From contig QPMI01000099.1 in assembly GCA_004431415.1 (NCBI GenBank), positions 186,001 to 250,000 on the forward strand: DNA of 64,000 nt, in the 5' to 3' direction. The stretch's first letter is position 1. Each line of letters begins with the position of its first letter. The notes under the pieces were generated by a model, which made no database searches, had not been told where the DNA came from, and saw only the letters and a program-made list of their open reading frames with translations. Below, piece after piece: positions 21,619 to 36,600 of this stretch. Origin of the DNA: Cyanophora paradoxa. Lineage: Eukaryota; Glaucocystophyceae; Cyanophorales; Cyanophoraceae. A program made the position numbers and the translations under genes.

Positions 21619-24600
21619 ATGCGACGTCTTGCATATATATGCCGACCCCGACGGGAGGGTGGAAATCGAATGCGGAGGCCCAGAGCAGTTTCGAATTCCA
21701 ACCATATAGACATAGCATTCTGCCTTCGCTTTCTCGCATTCTGTGTCATCGTCCATCAAGCGGCGGGCACAGATCTAGAGCAGGGGGCTGTGATCGATAT
21801 AATCCGCAGCTTTGAATTCAGCGTAGAAGCCATTAGTCCAACTGCAGTTCGCACGTCCAACTTCACGTGGTCGCTCTCGAGCGCTGGCGAGCCGGCCTCC
21901 CCTGCGTACACGAGCTTCGTCCTGGAGTGCAGCGCAGTCGGCAACGGGCTGAACGAGACCCGAACGCTCGCGCTGCCCGCCGGAGACCTGCCCGCACCAG
22001 GGTCCACGACGCTGCCCGGGCAGACCTTTGCCACACTTCCCGAGATGCCAGTGTCCTACACGATCAGCTGCGCTGCGACAATCGGGTTCTCCGGAGGGTC
22101 CAACCATTCCACTTCCATAGCCCCGCAGATACAATCCATCGCTGGTGCGCAGCTATTGCCGGTCTAAATTACAAGCTTCGAATGCAGCGTTCGGTTCGTT
22201 TTCGGAGATCTGATGGAGTTCCCGCAGCGCGAAACGTCGCTTCAGTATCGCCGTTCACTATCGAGCAAGTGAATTCGACCGCAGTGCGAATAACGAGCTT
22301 GACCTGGAGCCTGTCGTCTATCGGTGCCGCGGGAAGCCCGGCGTACAGATCCGTCCGAGCGACCTGCGACAACCGTGCCGTCAGGCAAACAATTGAAAGC
22401 GCTGCGCCCGAGGCAGGGTCAACGTCGTATCCGTCCTCAATTATTGTGAGCGGGCTCGATGATACGTACTCATACGACACGACGTGTACCGTCGCTGTTC
22501 TCTTCTCTTTTCTGGAACAGACTGAATGCATTGTGATGCTCGTGGGTGCGTTTGTGCGCATGTGCAGATCCACACAGAGAGCTCATGGCCATGGGCTGAA
22601 GCTTACGGTCAGCCCTCCGCGCGCAGTTGCAGACAAGAGTGTGTTTGGCTTCTGGTCGAGTTCAGTATTCTCGTCTAGCACCGCAATCACTGTCACCGCT
22701 AATTGGGGGATAACCTCGGGCCGCATTGACACACCGATCTACAATTCCGTATCCGCTCAGTGCACGTGGAAAGGTGAGACACGAAGCGTCGCTGTGACGA
22801 ACGTCGCTCCAGGAGCGACAACGGCGAAAATCGTCGTCGGCGGGTTCAATCCCTTCGTTACATCCAACTCAGCCAGCTGCGGCGCCGGCATAAACTATAG
22901 AACGAGCAGCCAACGGCTGACTCACGTACCGGCGAGGGCGCCCCTGTCTTTTTCCGCAACGGTGCTGCCCCGCTCGATCTCTTCATTTTTGGTTGCCTGC
23001 TCCTGGACGATCGGACCGACCGGGGGCCGCACCGACACGCCCTCCTACACGCAAGTCACCGTCTCCTGCGTAGCTGCGAGCGGAGAGAGCCGATCGACGA
23101 CGATCGCAATGGCCGGAACAGCCGCTGACTCGACCTCCGCACCGCCTATCCTTGTCGGCGGGTTCAGCCCTGTATCACTTGCCACAGGCCTGCAGGTCAA
23201 CTGCAACGCGACGCTCCTCTACAGGTCCGGAAGCACGTTGCAGGGGTCTATCTCGGCCAGAGGCGCTTCCTCATTAATAAGAGGTCCGGCTTCGTTTTCA
23301 TCACAGCCACCGGCCGCGGTTTGACCGCGGGCCCTAACGCGAATACTCGTTGCACCGCAGCCGCCTACTGCCCCGTTCGCGACGTGCAGGCGACGTGTAC
23401 AGAAACATCGTGGAAAGTTCTAGCGACGCGAACAACATGGACGGTTTCCGAGCCACCCGAGGGCTGCCTGATGCCGTCTCTCAGCTCGGTCGTCGTCGCG
23501 TGCTCTACGGGCGACGACGCGCCCGAGTACTCGAACAGCAGCCTCGGCAGCGCGTCCTTGAACATTACGACAACCGCCGCCAGTATCGACGTTCGAGTTC
23601 CTCCTACATCGCGGAGCCTTGTCTACTACTGCCGGTCGAGGCTTTTCTTCAGCGGCATTGGCTACGAACGACGCGCCGCGTGGTCAGAGCAGGAGCGCAC
23701 CACAACGTGCCTGGTTCCTGCCGGTGCGCAGAGCTTTTTGTTTTCAGCATTAATTTATCCATATCGCCTTCGAGTAATTCTGAGAGCTATTATATAAATT
23801 AAAACATCTGATAGCTGATGCGTGTTTTGTTTGACAATGACGCGCAGCACCCCCGAGGCCGGTCATCGCGGGCTCGCTCAACTTTTCAGTCGATGCGAGT
23901 TCGACAACTTCTGTTGCCACATATGTAATCGCGTGGGAGCTGCCAGTGGAGGGCGCAGCAGACACACCGGTGTACGCGAATGTGAGCGTCGTCTGCAGCG
24001 GCGGCGGAGTCTCTAACGCATCCGTGAACGCTTCGATCGCCCCCGGCGAAACACGAGCGAGCGGCTTCAGCATAGCTGGATTTCCGGAGTTGTCTCAATC
24101 GTATAATATTAAATGTACAGCAACGCTATTCTACTATGAGGGTGCTTCAACCTCGTCTTCGGTGCAATTGCAAGCAGTCACGCGTTCCGCTTCCTCTCTC
24201 GCATGTGCACAAGTTTTGCTTCCGCTAGATTTAGAGTGTGCCCTTCTGACCTCTTGTATCAGCGAGAGAAATCAACGGCTCGCTTGCATTCACGGTCTCA
24301 GTCGCGGACCAAGTCACACTTGCAACGTCCCCTTTTACTTGGCAGCTTTCTTCCTTCGGGGCCGAGAACTCCCCGAGTTACCGAGGCATGGAGGTCGCCT
24401 GCACAAGCGAAGGGGTCACCAACCGATTGACTGTGGATTACATCGAGCCCGGGGCCACTTCGGTCGGGAATGTGTCTATCACTGGCTTCCCAGACATGTC
24501 GTTCTTTGATGTCGTTGTCAATTGCTCCGCGAGTCTTCTCTACTCGGCGGCAGGATCGGCCAGAGGCACGGCGGCGCTCGTCGATCTGGCCACCTCCCGC

Positions 24601-27600
24601 AGTGTGTCTGTCTGGCCATCGACGGTCCCACTCGAGGGGAGGAGCACTGGTACTGGCGCCCAGACGGACACGAAGCAGCTGAAGCTCTTGCTCTGGGCCC
24701 CCTCGAAGTTATTGACAGGTGAGGGATTCATTCGACCGCTGCGAGCCGTTGGCTTTTACTTGTTAAAACTTTTCTTGCAGCTTCCGCTGGGGTCAACTCC
24801 ATAACGATAGACCCCGCTGCTGGCACCGCGAGCTGGACGTCGCTCGCGCTGAGCGGCTCTTGCCCTTTCTCCGACGAGGGCTGGATCCATGGCGGCTTCG
24901 GGCGAAAGGGCTTCTTCATCGCCCACACCGGCGCCGAGTACCAGGACGCGAGCGGTGCGACGATTCAGGTGGGCGCTCGGTGCGCCTTCGAATTCGCTTG
25001 CTCAGCTCCTTGGCCTGGGTGCTGTCGCTGCTGACTTTCTTTATGCGCTGGCGCAATCGCAGATACCTTGAGTGGGGTGCGTAATCGCAAGATATATTGA
25101 TATCAGAAGCGTGTGCATGCGAGAGTCGCTGACGCCGCGCATTTGCTCGTGCCGCAGACGGGACGTCCGGGTCGTCGTGCGTCGACGTCAACAATGGGAC
25201 TGCCAGCGAAGTGAACAGCCGTGCCAGAAGCGGCCCGGTCTCCGTCGTGTTCGGCTCGAAGGTTCCGCTCTTTCGCCATGGCCTGCTTTGAATTCAACTA
25301 GATTTGTGCCGCAAAGATCATGACCGACTGCGAACAGCTTTTTGTCGCTGGCGGCACGGCGGTTATCGCCGGCGCGGGTAGCAAAATTCTCACAGACTCT
25401 GTAATGTGCGCTCGTGCTTCCTGCGTGCCAGCTCAAGGGCGCTCCGTTCCATTATATATTCCCCGCAGATTCTACGATTCGAAAACTGGGGGTTGGGGCA
25501 CTCTAGTGGCGCACTCGGTTGCCGGCGAGCCTCGGACTGATCTGGCGCAAGGCGTGGTCTATGGTCAGTTCCCGTTTTCTCTATGTATATTATACATTTC
25601 AAGCACGCACTGCACTTGCGCTGACTTTCGCTGTCTTCGTAGACGGGAAACTGTTCTACTTTGGAGTGCGCTGCCGGCCTTTCTGCATTTATTCGAGACA
25701 GCGCTAACGGAGATGCCCCTGAGCAGGGGAGAAACGCGCAGTGGTTTTCAACAAAGGGCCTTTACTTTGTCGATTTAACGGGGTCCTCGTCTGCATGGGT
25801 AGAAGTAAATCAGGTTCGCGGAAACATTCATTTCGTGCCGCCCGTAGAGTCTAATCGTCAAACGAATGCGTCTTAAAGCGAGGCGCGGAAGTGCGGCAAG
25901 GGGGCGGCGCTTGGGCGTGCGGCCCGATGATGTTTTTGGCTCGCGGCGGGGAGGGCGTCAGCGGCGCCCTTTCCAGGACCGTACAGGTTGTAAATCTGTC
26001 CACCATCTCCTTCTCGTCGCATGACAAATCAGGCGCGCGCATTGTGTTCGTATCTCTGAGACAGCACTGCGCATGCGGAAGTAATATTAATGACGCCGCT
26101 ATAGTTACGTTTTCCGAAGCGCACGCGGCACTACCTGAGGGAGAGGGCTCGCAAACTGCTGCGCTCGAGGTCGAGCAGGCTTGCGGCGCGGCTTTCCTCG
26201 ACTTGCGTGGGTCCGGATCGATTCTGAAGATTCGTATGCGTTTCGATGTCCCTTAAGTTTTGCTGCATTCTGCTTCTTAAGCTCCAGCTTCTCAATCATT
26301 CAATCGGCAGAGGCGAACGTGTCGCCGCAAGGCGAGTCAATGGTCTCCAAGAAAGTCGAGGGCGTCCGTGAGTTCCTGGTCACGCCGACTTCCCCGGTCG
26401 CCGTTGATATCGGGATCATAAGCTGGGCCTTGACGGCCGAAGGAGACCCCGTGAGCTCGCTATTGTTTTGCATTCTTTCGACTCTACATATATCTTTCCG
26501 GTATTTGTAATATATCCTGCAGGGCACGCCCTTCTATTCGGGCTTGACGGTCGCTTGCACGGGGGCTGGTGCGACCCTCTCTGCCACTGCGCCGAGCATC
26601 GAAGCAGGCATCAACTCCACGTCCACGACCCTGCGGATTACCGGATTTCCTGAGCACCAGGAACCGTATCCCATCGAATGCAAAGCGACTCTCGTGTATT
26701 CCGGTCGGGCGGCAAGCGGAAGAGGGCGTACCGCTCTCTCGATTCCGGGTGCGCATGCGTCCCACTTGAAGTCTGTGTTCGACGCCGTGTCTGACAGGGC
26801 CGTGCTGCTTGCGCGCAGCTTGCAACGTGACCAGCATCCTCCCGTTCAATCTGACGAAGATCTCCGCGACAGCCGTGCAGTCGTCGCCTCTCGCTTGGAA
26901 CCTCTCGTCCTGGGGCGCCGACGGCTCTCCATCGTACCGAAAGCTCACGATGACCTGCGTGAGCGAAGGCTTTCAAGCGTCAGCGGAGTTCGGAGGGAGC
27001 TTGGTTCCCGGCTCGCAGCTCGCGTCGGTCTCTTCGACCGCAACTTCGAACTCTTCCTACGGCATTATCGTTAGTGGATTACCGGACATGTCGTTTTTCA
27101 ACGTCTACGTAACGTGCACTGCAAAACTGGAATTTTCAACCCGAGGAATCGCAGAACAAATCGCCACTTTGATTGGTGCGGATATTCTGGCGCATATGCG
27201 TATGCATGGCGCGGCTTCAGCTCTTATCGTGACGTCTGCGCACATGCAGAGCTGCGCGCTCAAAGCGGGGCATCGATTATGCCAAAGACATACGCGATCC
27301 TATCAGGCACTTCGTCTCTGTCCGGCTCTGCGCTAAGGCGCAAGCTCGTTCTGCAGTCTCCTGGCGTGCTCTTGAACGGTCTGTGGGTTTGTTCCTCTCT
27401 GGAACATCGTAATGTACATGTACTGAGCCGGGGACTTCCAGGCGAGGGCGGGGTCCGATCTGTCAGCGTGGACGCCGCTGCTGGCACCGCGAGCTGGACG
27501 CCGCTCGCGCTGAGCGGCTCGTGCCCCCTCTCCGACGACGGCTGGATCCATCGCGGCTTCGGGAGGAAGGGCTTCTTCGTGGCCCACACTGGCGCCGAGT

Positions 27601-30600
27601 ACCAGGGTGCGAGCGGCGCGAAAATTCAAGCGGGCGCTCGGTGCGCCTCTGCTCGCGTAGCCTGGAGTTTTTCATGAATTAAGATGCTGTTGTCGCTGAC
27701 TTTAATTGCGCGCTGGCACAATCGCAGATATCTTGAGTGGGGTTTGCACCTTTATCCGATAGCAGCAGCGCACACGGGCGAACGTCGCTGACGCCGCGAA
27801 TTCGCGCGTGCCGCGCAGACGGGACGTCCGGGTCGTCGTGCGTCGACGTGAACAACGGGACCGCCAGCGAAGTGAACAGCCGTGCCAGAAGCGGCCCGGT
27901 CTCCGTCGTGTTCGGCACGAAGGTAATCTGCTTATGTTCTTCGGGCCTTAAGATCTTGGCCAGCAATCTAATCTGTTTTCAGCTGTTCGTGGCGGGCGGC
28001 TCGAAGTATGACGACACAGGCACTGGTCGGACCCGCACGAACTCGATTATGTTCGCCCTCTCTAGTTTGCTGCAGTGAGGGTCTCACTAGTACTGCGCTG
28101 ATATCGCATCTTTTCCAGTTTCTACGATTCAGCGACCAACGAATGGGGCACGCACATCGCTCATTCATCAACCGGGCTGCCGAGAACTGAACTCGGGCAA
28201 GGCGCTGTCTACGGTGCGCTGTCGAACAACTTTATAACAAACTCGCTAGATGCCTGAACCAACAACGCAGATGGCAAGCTGTTCTACTTCGGGGCAAGTT
28301 TTAATGCAATTGATGTTTCCCGCCACTCAGCAGTTAATTCCAACGCGCGCCACTCGCTGTGCAGGGACAGAGCGATGCTTGGGAAGCGACGAGCGATTTA
28401 TTTTACGCAGACCTGACGGCTTTAACGCCCGCCGCTTGGGTGAGAGTCCTGCAGGTGCGGACCCCTTGCCTGGCTTCTCTACATGCTTTATGTTATCTCC
28501 ATCGCTAATCACATATACTTGTCCTCCTCAGACTGGAGCCGAAAGGCGCCAGGGAGGCGGGGCGTGGATCTGCGGGTCGCTATTCTTCGTGGCACGAGGG
28601 CGAGCCAGCCTCGAGGACGCCCCGTACACGAGCGCGCTGTACGCGGATCTCTCGCCTGTGCACTACGGTGTCGACGAAGGCGCGCGAGAAAACAGCCCTG
28701 CCCCGTCTTTCGCGCTGGCAGCTGAGAACGGATGAGCAGTAACCTTTGAAGGGGCGTCGGCCGACTTGCCGCCAGGAGAGTTCTCTCAAGCGGCCACTCT
28801 GGAGCTGGAGTCCAAATGCGGCGCATATTTCGCAGGATCGACTTCTGCCGCGGAAATTGTGAAATTCGGTGCCCTACATAGGCAAAGCGAGGAGCGATTC
28901 AAGCACACCTGCAGCTGAAAGGACTTCTGTGCGCGCAGAGTCCAACGTTTCGCCAGCTGGCCGCCTCCTCACAAGCAAGCGCGTCGTCGGCATCGACCCC
29001 TTCACCATCACGCCGGCCTCCTCCCAGTCGGTCACGGTCTCCATTATCACGTGGAGACTGACAGAAGATGGCGACGATGTAAGCGGGTTTCTGAACACGA
29101 CCTTTCGGATGCAAAGGTTCTAATTTGAATACAGGGCACCCCCTTTTTCACGAAGTTGATGCTATCGTGCACTGCGCTGAATTTGACGATATCGAAGGCG
29201 ATTCAAAGCATCCCCTCGGGAGCCAACGCGACGGCTAGCCCCGTCACAATTGCCGGTTTCCCTGAGCGCTCCGCGCCGTACCCCATCACGTGCACGGCGG
29301 CGCTTCAGTACTCGGACAGGAATTCTTCATCTACAGCCATTCCGCAGCTATCGATTCCAAGTGCGCTTAAGCTTCTGTTCTCGAATTGCTTCGCTCCAAT
29401 TCATTCTAACAATTGCAATGAGCCAGGCCGCTATGTGACGGAGCTCCTGCCTTTCCCTGTCGAGGCCGTGTCCAGCACCGCTGTGCACATAGCAAACTTC
29501 TCGTGGGTACTGTCAGACAGCGGCGCGCTGGGCACCCCCACTTATCTGGGTCTCGATGTTTCTTGCGTCAATGACGGTGTCGTGCAATCGGCGTCCGTGC
29601 CAATCGTCGATGGCTCTTCGTTCGTAAGAGCGAACATCACCCTCGAAGGATTCCCCGACGTTTCGTGGTTTGACGCGGTGTGCACCGCCACGCTTCGCTA
29701 CTCCGGAAGCTTTTCGGCAAATACAACGAGCACTTTACGCGGTACGGCTTTTGCAAGCCGCAAATTGGCCAATCTTGTGATCGGTATCGCAGCGATGCAA
29801 CGCCCAATATATCTCACCCGATCACTGGCTACTGCGCCAAGCAAAGACCCCTGGCCGGGCACAGCCCTTCGGACCAGGCTAGTGTTGTTGGCGCCCTTTG
29901 TTCTGCTGGGAGGTGTGTGCACTCCGTTGCATAAGTATCTGATGGTTTAAAGTGCAGCGACTGACGGAGTCATGCTCATGCGCAGGAGGAAACGGTGTTC
30001 GCACCGTGAGCATAAACCCCGCCACCAGAGCGGCGAGCTGGACGCCGCTCGCGCTGAGCGGCTCGTGCCCCCTCTCCGACGACGGCTGGATCCATCGCGG
30101 CTTCGGGAGGAAGGGCTTCTTCGTTGCCCACACCGGCGCTGAGTACCAAGGCGCGAATGGCGCGAAGATTCAAGCGGGCGCTCGGTGCGTTTCAATTCAA
30201 GAACTTCCAGAGCTTTCCCAGTAATTTCCAGATTACAGGTACCTGGAATGGGGTGCGGCTGCAATTGAAAGATGGAAGACGGCATCAGACAGGGCTACTG
30301 CTAATTATAATGAACCCCCGCCGCACAGATGGGCTGTCAAACTCGGAATGCTTCGACGTCAACACTGGCACTGGGGCAGAAATCAACAGCCGTGCCCGGG
30401 TCAAACCCGTATCAGTCGTATACGGCACGAAGGTCCGGCTGCCCTGAGAAACGGAGTCCTTTGTCTCGTTTATTTTAACGTCTGCTTTCTCTTCGGCCTA
30501 GTTGTACACGGCAGGCGGCTCAAAATACGATCCAAACACTAATGTAGCAATCCTCACCAACTCGATTATGTGCGTCGCACATGCAAATGAAGCCATTTTA

Positions 30601-33600
30601 TTATCAAGAAGTAACTCATTCCTGTACTTTTCGCGATCAGTTTCTACGATTCGGCCGCTGCAAATGCGAGCGAGGCATGGGGCACCCTCATTCCGCATTC
30701 GACGGGCGGACAACCCAGAACGGAATCCGCGCAGGGGGCTGTTTACGGTACACATTTTGATCCCGCCCTGATGAATACGTATACACTAATTGGATTACTA
30801 TATCCGATCAGATGGAAAGCTTTTTTACTTTGGAGTGAGTGCTGTTGCAATCGGTCAATCGCAGCGGTCTAGCGTTGATAGAAGAGGGGCGCGCAGGGCA
30901 GAGATGCGTCCTGGTCAGTGTCTAGTGACTTGCATTTTGTGGATCTGGCAGCTGCAGGAGCTGTCTGGGTGAAAGTGAATCAGGTGCGAGAGCAACTTTG
31001 CCGCACGCACGCGCGCAAAGCTCAACGCGCGCAGAACGGGGCCGAGGGGCGGCAAGGCGGGGGGGCCTGGACCTGCGGTCCTCTGCTGTTCCTTGCCCGC
31101 GGCAGCAGAGGCCTCGGGAACTCGTACTTCACGAACGCGCTGGTTGCGAATTTGTCGAGCGTGGATATTTATGCGGGCGATGCCAACTCGACAAGTGCGC
31201 TGCCCCGCTTCATAATTACGCGATACCGAAGCTCTTACCTCGACGAGCAGTGCAGTTCGACGAGGCGGCTGGAAGCGTGCCACCGGGTGAAGGCTCGCAG
31301 GCGGCGATCACAGCGCTGGAGGGCAGCTGCGGGTCAGTGCTGGTTTGAGTGTCTGCCGGGCTGTACGTTTGGAATACGAAATTTAATTTGCGAGACCGTA
31401 GAGCGTATTTCGGCGGGTCGGTCGATGCTACGGAGATCCTTAAGCTCGGTTTGTGCAAAAGGACTCCACGATTACGCGTATTCGTAATTATATAATCCCT
31501 TCGTTCGCAGAGGCGAACGTTCTTCCCTCGGGCGAGCCCTCCAACAGCAAGCGCGTCACGAGCCTCTCTGCGTTCAGCGTCTGGCCTGCCTCGACAACCG
31601 TCCTCCGCACTTCCCCGCTCTCGTGGCGACTGTCGATGACGGGCGCGACCGGAACGCCGTCCTACATTCGCCTCGCAATGACATGCGACGCTCCGAGCGT
31701 CGGAGCAAGCAGCACAGCAGTGGTCTCGGACTTGGCTCCCGGAGCAAACTCAGCCGACCCCATCGCCCTCGTCGATTTTCCCGAGCGCCCCTTCTCTTAT
31801 GTGGTATCATGTTCCGCAGAGCTCGTTTTCTTTGGTACCTTTTTTGTCACCTTCACCTAACAGCCCTTTCTCTCATATCAGAGCCTGATCGCAAATTGCA
31901 AACCAGGTGGAGTGGCTAAGCGAGACGCTAGCTCTTCCTTCCGGTCCCTGCCCGGTATGCGGCGAGTTTGAAAACTTCGTGCAGCCGAGCTCGGACTTGA
32001 ACACTGATTCGGGCATCAGCAAAATCCATCACTGCAATGGGCAGTTTTTCCCTGGAGGCGATCGGCCCGTCTTCTATCCGCACGTCCAACTTCACGTGGT
32101 CGCTCTCGAGCGCTGGCGAGCCGGCCTCCCCTGCGTACACGAGCTTCGTCCTGGAGTGCCGCGCAGTCGGAGACGGGCTGAACGAGACCCGAACGCTCGC
32201 GCTGCCTGCCGGAGACCTGCCTGCGCCAGGGTCCACGACGCTGCCCGGGCAGGCCCTCTCGACGCTGCCCGAGATGCCGGTGCCCTACACGATCAGCTGC
32301 GCTGCGACAATCGGGTTCTTTGGAGGGTCCAACCATTCCACTTCCATAGCCCCGCAGATACAATCCATCGCTGGTGCGCAGCTGTTGTCGGTCTAAATTA
32401 CAAGCTTCGAATGCAGCGTTCGGTTCGTTTTCGGAGATCTGATGGAGTTCCCGCAGTGCGAAGTGTTGCTTCGGTATCGCCGTTCACTATCGAGCAAGTG
32501 GATTCGACCGCAGTGCGAATAACGGGCTTGACATGGAGCCTGTCGTCTATCGGTGCCGTGGGCAGCCCTGCATACAGATCCGTCCGAGTGACCTGCGACA
32601 ACCGCTCCGTCAGGCGAACAAATGAGAGTGATGCGCCCGAGTCAGGCTCGACGTCATATCCGATCTCGATAATTGTGAGCGGGCTCGATGATACGTACTC
32701 ATACGACACGACGTGCACCGTCTTTATCCTCTACGCATACCGTGAACAGGCCAACCGCACTTTAAGTGCGATAGGTGAGAAGTCTACTGTGCGAACTTGA
32801 ACTGGCATCGATATCTCCGTGTTGATGCTGTCCGAGCGCAGTGCCAGATAAATCGGTTCTCAACGGAACGCTGTCATTCACCGTCTCGCCGGTGTCCATC
32901 GCATCCGTCCACGTCTCCGGCTTTGCGTGGGCCGTCTCTCCCGGCCGCTACGGGACGCCCGTCTACTCGAACCTGACGGTGTCCTGCTCGTGGGGCAACG
33001 AGATGCGGACGGCGGTGCTGCGCGCGATCGCTCCGATGCAGACGGCGATCTTGGGCGTGGATTCGGAGGGTGCGGTCCCCCTCGACGGCTTTGTGCCGAG
33101 CACCGAGGCTCAGGCTGTGCGCTGCACTGCTGTCCTGTACTACGGCGCCGGGGGGCAGCTGCTCGCCACAGCGACCAACTCCACTACATCCATCCGCGGT
33201 CTGTAACAAAATTTGATGAGATAGCCATTTAGGTTGGAGGCGATGAAGGTCGTCCATCGTTCCGATGCTAATGAGAGCCCTGCGCAGCATCGTACTGCAC
33301 GCCGGCTGGCGTCGCCGTCTCCTGCCCAGGGTCCACCGGCATCCCGCTCAATGCAACAGCAATTGCGACGTCGACGACATGGGTCACTCCGGCCGTCGGC
33401 TGCATTCCGCCAGCATTCGAAGCGGTGTCTGTGACCTGTGCACACCCGGGCAACGGTTCGATCTGGTACAGACGGAGCACGGAGCGCGGTCCGGTCGCGC
33501 CGAATGACGCGTCCACTTTCTTGACGGTCGCTGTGTCGCCGCTGCTGGCGAGCGTGTCGTACGACTGTCGCACTGCGCTGCTGTACGCCGGGGTCGGATT

Positions 33601-36600
33601 CACCAAGAGCGAGCCAGGGACGCTCACGCAAAGTACACGCACTGTCTGCAGCGTGCCAGGCGGTGCGCACAGCTGAGTTGAATCGTGCATGCGTTCCTCG
33701 TCTGATTTGAACTTGCGTGATTGCTTCATTCTGCAGCACCGCCGAAAGGCCTTGTTCCGGGCTCTCTGGAATTCGGACTGTCCGCGTCTTCAACATCCTC
33801 TGTTGCGACTTCGGCGATTACGTGGCTGTCCGGGCCCGAAGGCGCTCTTGACTCGCCAGTGTACAATAACGTCACCGTCACCTGCTCCGGTGGAGGAGTA
33901 ACCAGAACCGTCGTGATCAGCGCGATTCCGACCGGAGCTGTTTCGGCAGACGCGGTGAAGCTGACAGGATTTCCGGAACGTGCCGAATCGTATTCCATCA
34001 ATTGCGTGGCATCTGTGTTCTTTGCGTCGGCTGCCAGAAATGTGGACAGCTCCGGCAGGCTTGGATTCGAGTTTGCGAGCATCCGCGAAGCCGTTGTTGT
34101 TCAATCTCTGTCTGGTGCGCGCGTCGCCGAAGGAAACGCGATAGGAGTTCTAAGCGGGGACCCCGCGGCCGGCCTCGTGAGGCAAGATGCGCTGACTGTT
34201 GTGGCCCGATCGCGCAGCCCGATCCGTTCAAGGCAATCTCGTCTTCTCGGTCGCCGTCACAAACAGAACAAGCGTCGCATTGAGCCCCATCTCCTGGTCG
34301 CTATCGTCCTCAGGGGCAGACGGCTCGCCAACCTACCGCAGCCTGCGTGTGATCTGCGACTGTGCCGGCGTCCAGCGGGTCGCAATCGCCGACGCGACAT
34401 CAATTGCAACCAGCTCCGGCTCCACCGGCTACAACAATAGCATCGTAGTGGTAGATCTGCCTGACGCGACCTCGTTCGACGTCAACTGCACGGCAGCCCT
34501 GGCGTACTCTGCAGACGCCTCCGCTACAGGCTGGGCAGCGGTGATCGGTGCGCAAGCTCCAGGACAGGGCGATCGCCGGCTCTGCATTCACTCTCAATTG
34601 CTGTCAAACTCCGGTCTGACGGGACGCTCGCGCAGCCTCCGAGAGGACCGTTCTCAACGGGACGCTCAATTTCACCGTCTCGCCGGTGTCCATCGCATCC
34701 GTCCACGTCTCCGGCTTTGCGTGGGCCGTCTCTCCCGGCCGCTACGGGACGCCCGTCTACTCGAACCTGACGGTGTCCTGCTCGTGGGGCAACGAGACGC
34801 GGACGGCGGTGCTGCGCGCGATCGCTCCGATGCAGACGGCGATCTCGGGCGCGGATTCGGAGGGTGCGGTCCTCCTCGACGGCTTTGTGCCGAGCACCGA
34901 GGCTCAGGCTGTGCGCTGCACTGCTGTCCTGTACTACGGCGCCGGGGGGCAGCTGCTTGCAGCAGCAGCCAACTCCACTACATCCATCCGCGGTCTGTAA
35001 CAAAATTTGATGAGATAGCCATTTAGGTTGGAGGCGATGAAGGTCGTCCATCGTTCCGATGCTAATGAGAGCCCTGCGCAGCATCGTACTGCACGCCGGC
35101 TGGCGTCGCCGTCTCCTGCCCAGGGTCCACCGGCATCCCGCTCAATGCAACAGCAATTGCGACGTCGACGACATGGGTCACTCCGGCCGTCGGCTGCATT
35201 CCGCCAGCATTCGAAGCGGTGTCTGTGACCTGTGCACACCCGGGCAACGGTTCGATCTGGTACAGACGGAGCACGGAGCGCGGTCCGGTCGCGCCGAATG
35301 ACGCGTCCACTTTCTTGACGGTCGCTGTGCCGCCGCTGCTGGCGAGCGTGTCATACGACTGTCGCACTGCGCTGCAGTACGCCGGGGTCGGATTCGACAA
35401 GAGCGAGCCAGGGACGCTCACGCAAAGTACACGCACTGTCTGCAGCGTGCCAGGCGGTGCGCACAGCTGAGTTGAATCGTGCATGCGTTCCTCGTCTGAT
35501 TTGAACTTGCGTGATTGCTTCATTCTGCAGCACCGCCGAAAGGCCTTGTTCCGGGCTCTCTGGAATTCGGACTGTCCGCGTCTTCAACATCCTCTGTTGC
35601 GACTTCGGCGATTACGTGGCTGTCCGGGCCCGAAGGCGCTCTTGACTCGCCAGTGTACAATAACGTCACCGTCACCTGCTCCGGTGGAGGAGTAACCAGA
35701 ACCGTCGTGATCAGCGCGATTCCGACCGGAGCTGTTTCGGCAGACGCGGTGGAGCTGACAGGATTTCCGGAACGTGCCGAATCGTATTCCATCAATTGCG
35801 TAGCATCTGTGTTCTTTGCGTCGGCTGTCAAAAACGTGGACAGCTCCGGCAGGCTTGGATTCGAGTATGCAAGCATCCGCAAAGCCGTCGTTGTTCAATC
35901 TCTGTCTGGTGCGCGCGTCGCCGAAGGAAACGCGATAGGAGTTCTAAGCGGGGACCCCGCGGCCGGCCTCGTGAGGCAAGAGGCTCTGACCGTTGTGGCC
36001 CGATCGCGCAGCCCGATCCGTTCAAGGCAATCTCGTCTTCTCGGTCGCCGTCACCAACAGAACAAGCGTCGCATTGAGCCCCATCTCCTGGTCGCTATCG
36101 GCCTCAGGGGCAGACGGCTCGCCAACCTACCGCAGCCTGCGTGTGATCTGCGACTGTGCCGGCGTCCAGCGGGTCGCAATCGCCGACGCGGCATCGATTG
36201 CAACCAGCTCCGGCTCCACCGGCTACAACAATAGCATCGTAGTGGTAGATCTGCCTGACGCGACCTCGTTCGACGTCAACTGCACGGCAGCCCTGGCGTA
36301 CTCTGCAGACGCCTCCGCTACAGGCTGGGCGGCGGTGATCGGTGCGCAAGCTCCAGGACAGGGCGATCGCCGGCTCTGCATTCACTCTCAATTGCTGTCA
36401 AACTCCGGTCTGACGGGACGCTCGCGCAGCCTCCGAGAGGACCGTTCTCAACGGGACGCTCAATTTCACCGTCTCGCCGGTGTCCATCGCATCCGTCCGC
36501 GTCTCCGGCTTTGCGTGGGCCGTCTCTCCCGGCCGCTACGGGACGCCCGTCTACTCGAACCTGACGGTGTCCTGCTCGTGGGGCAACGAGACGCGGACGG

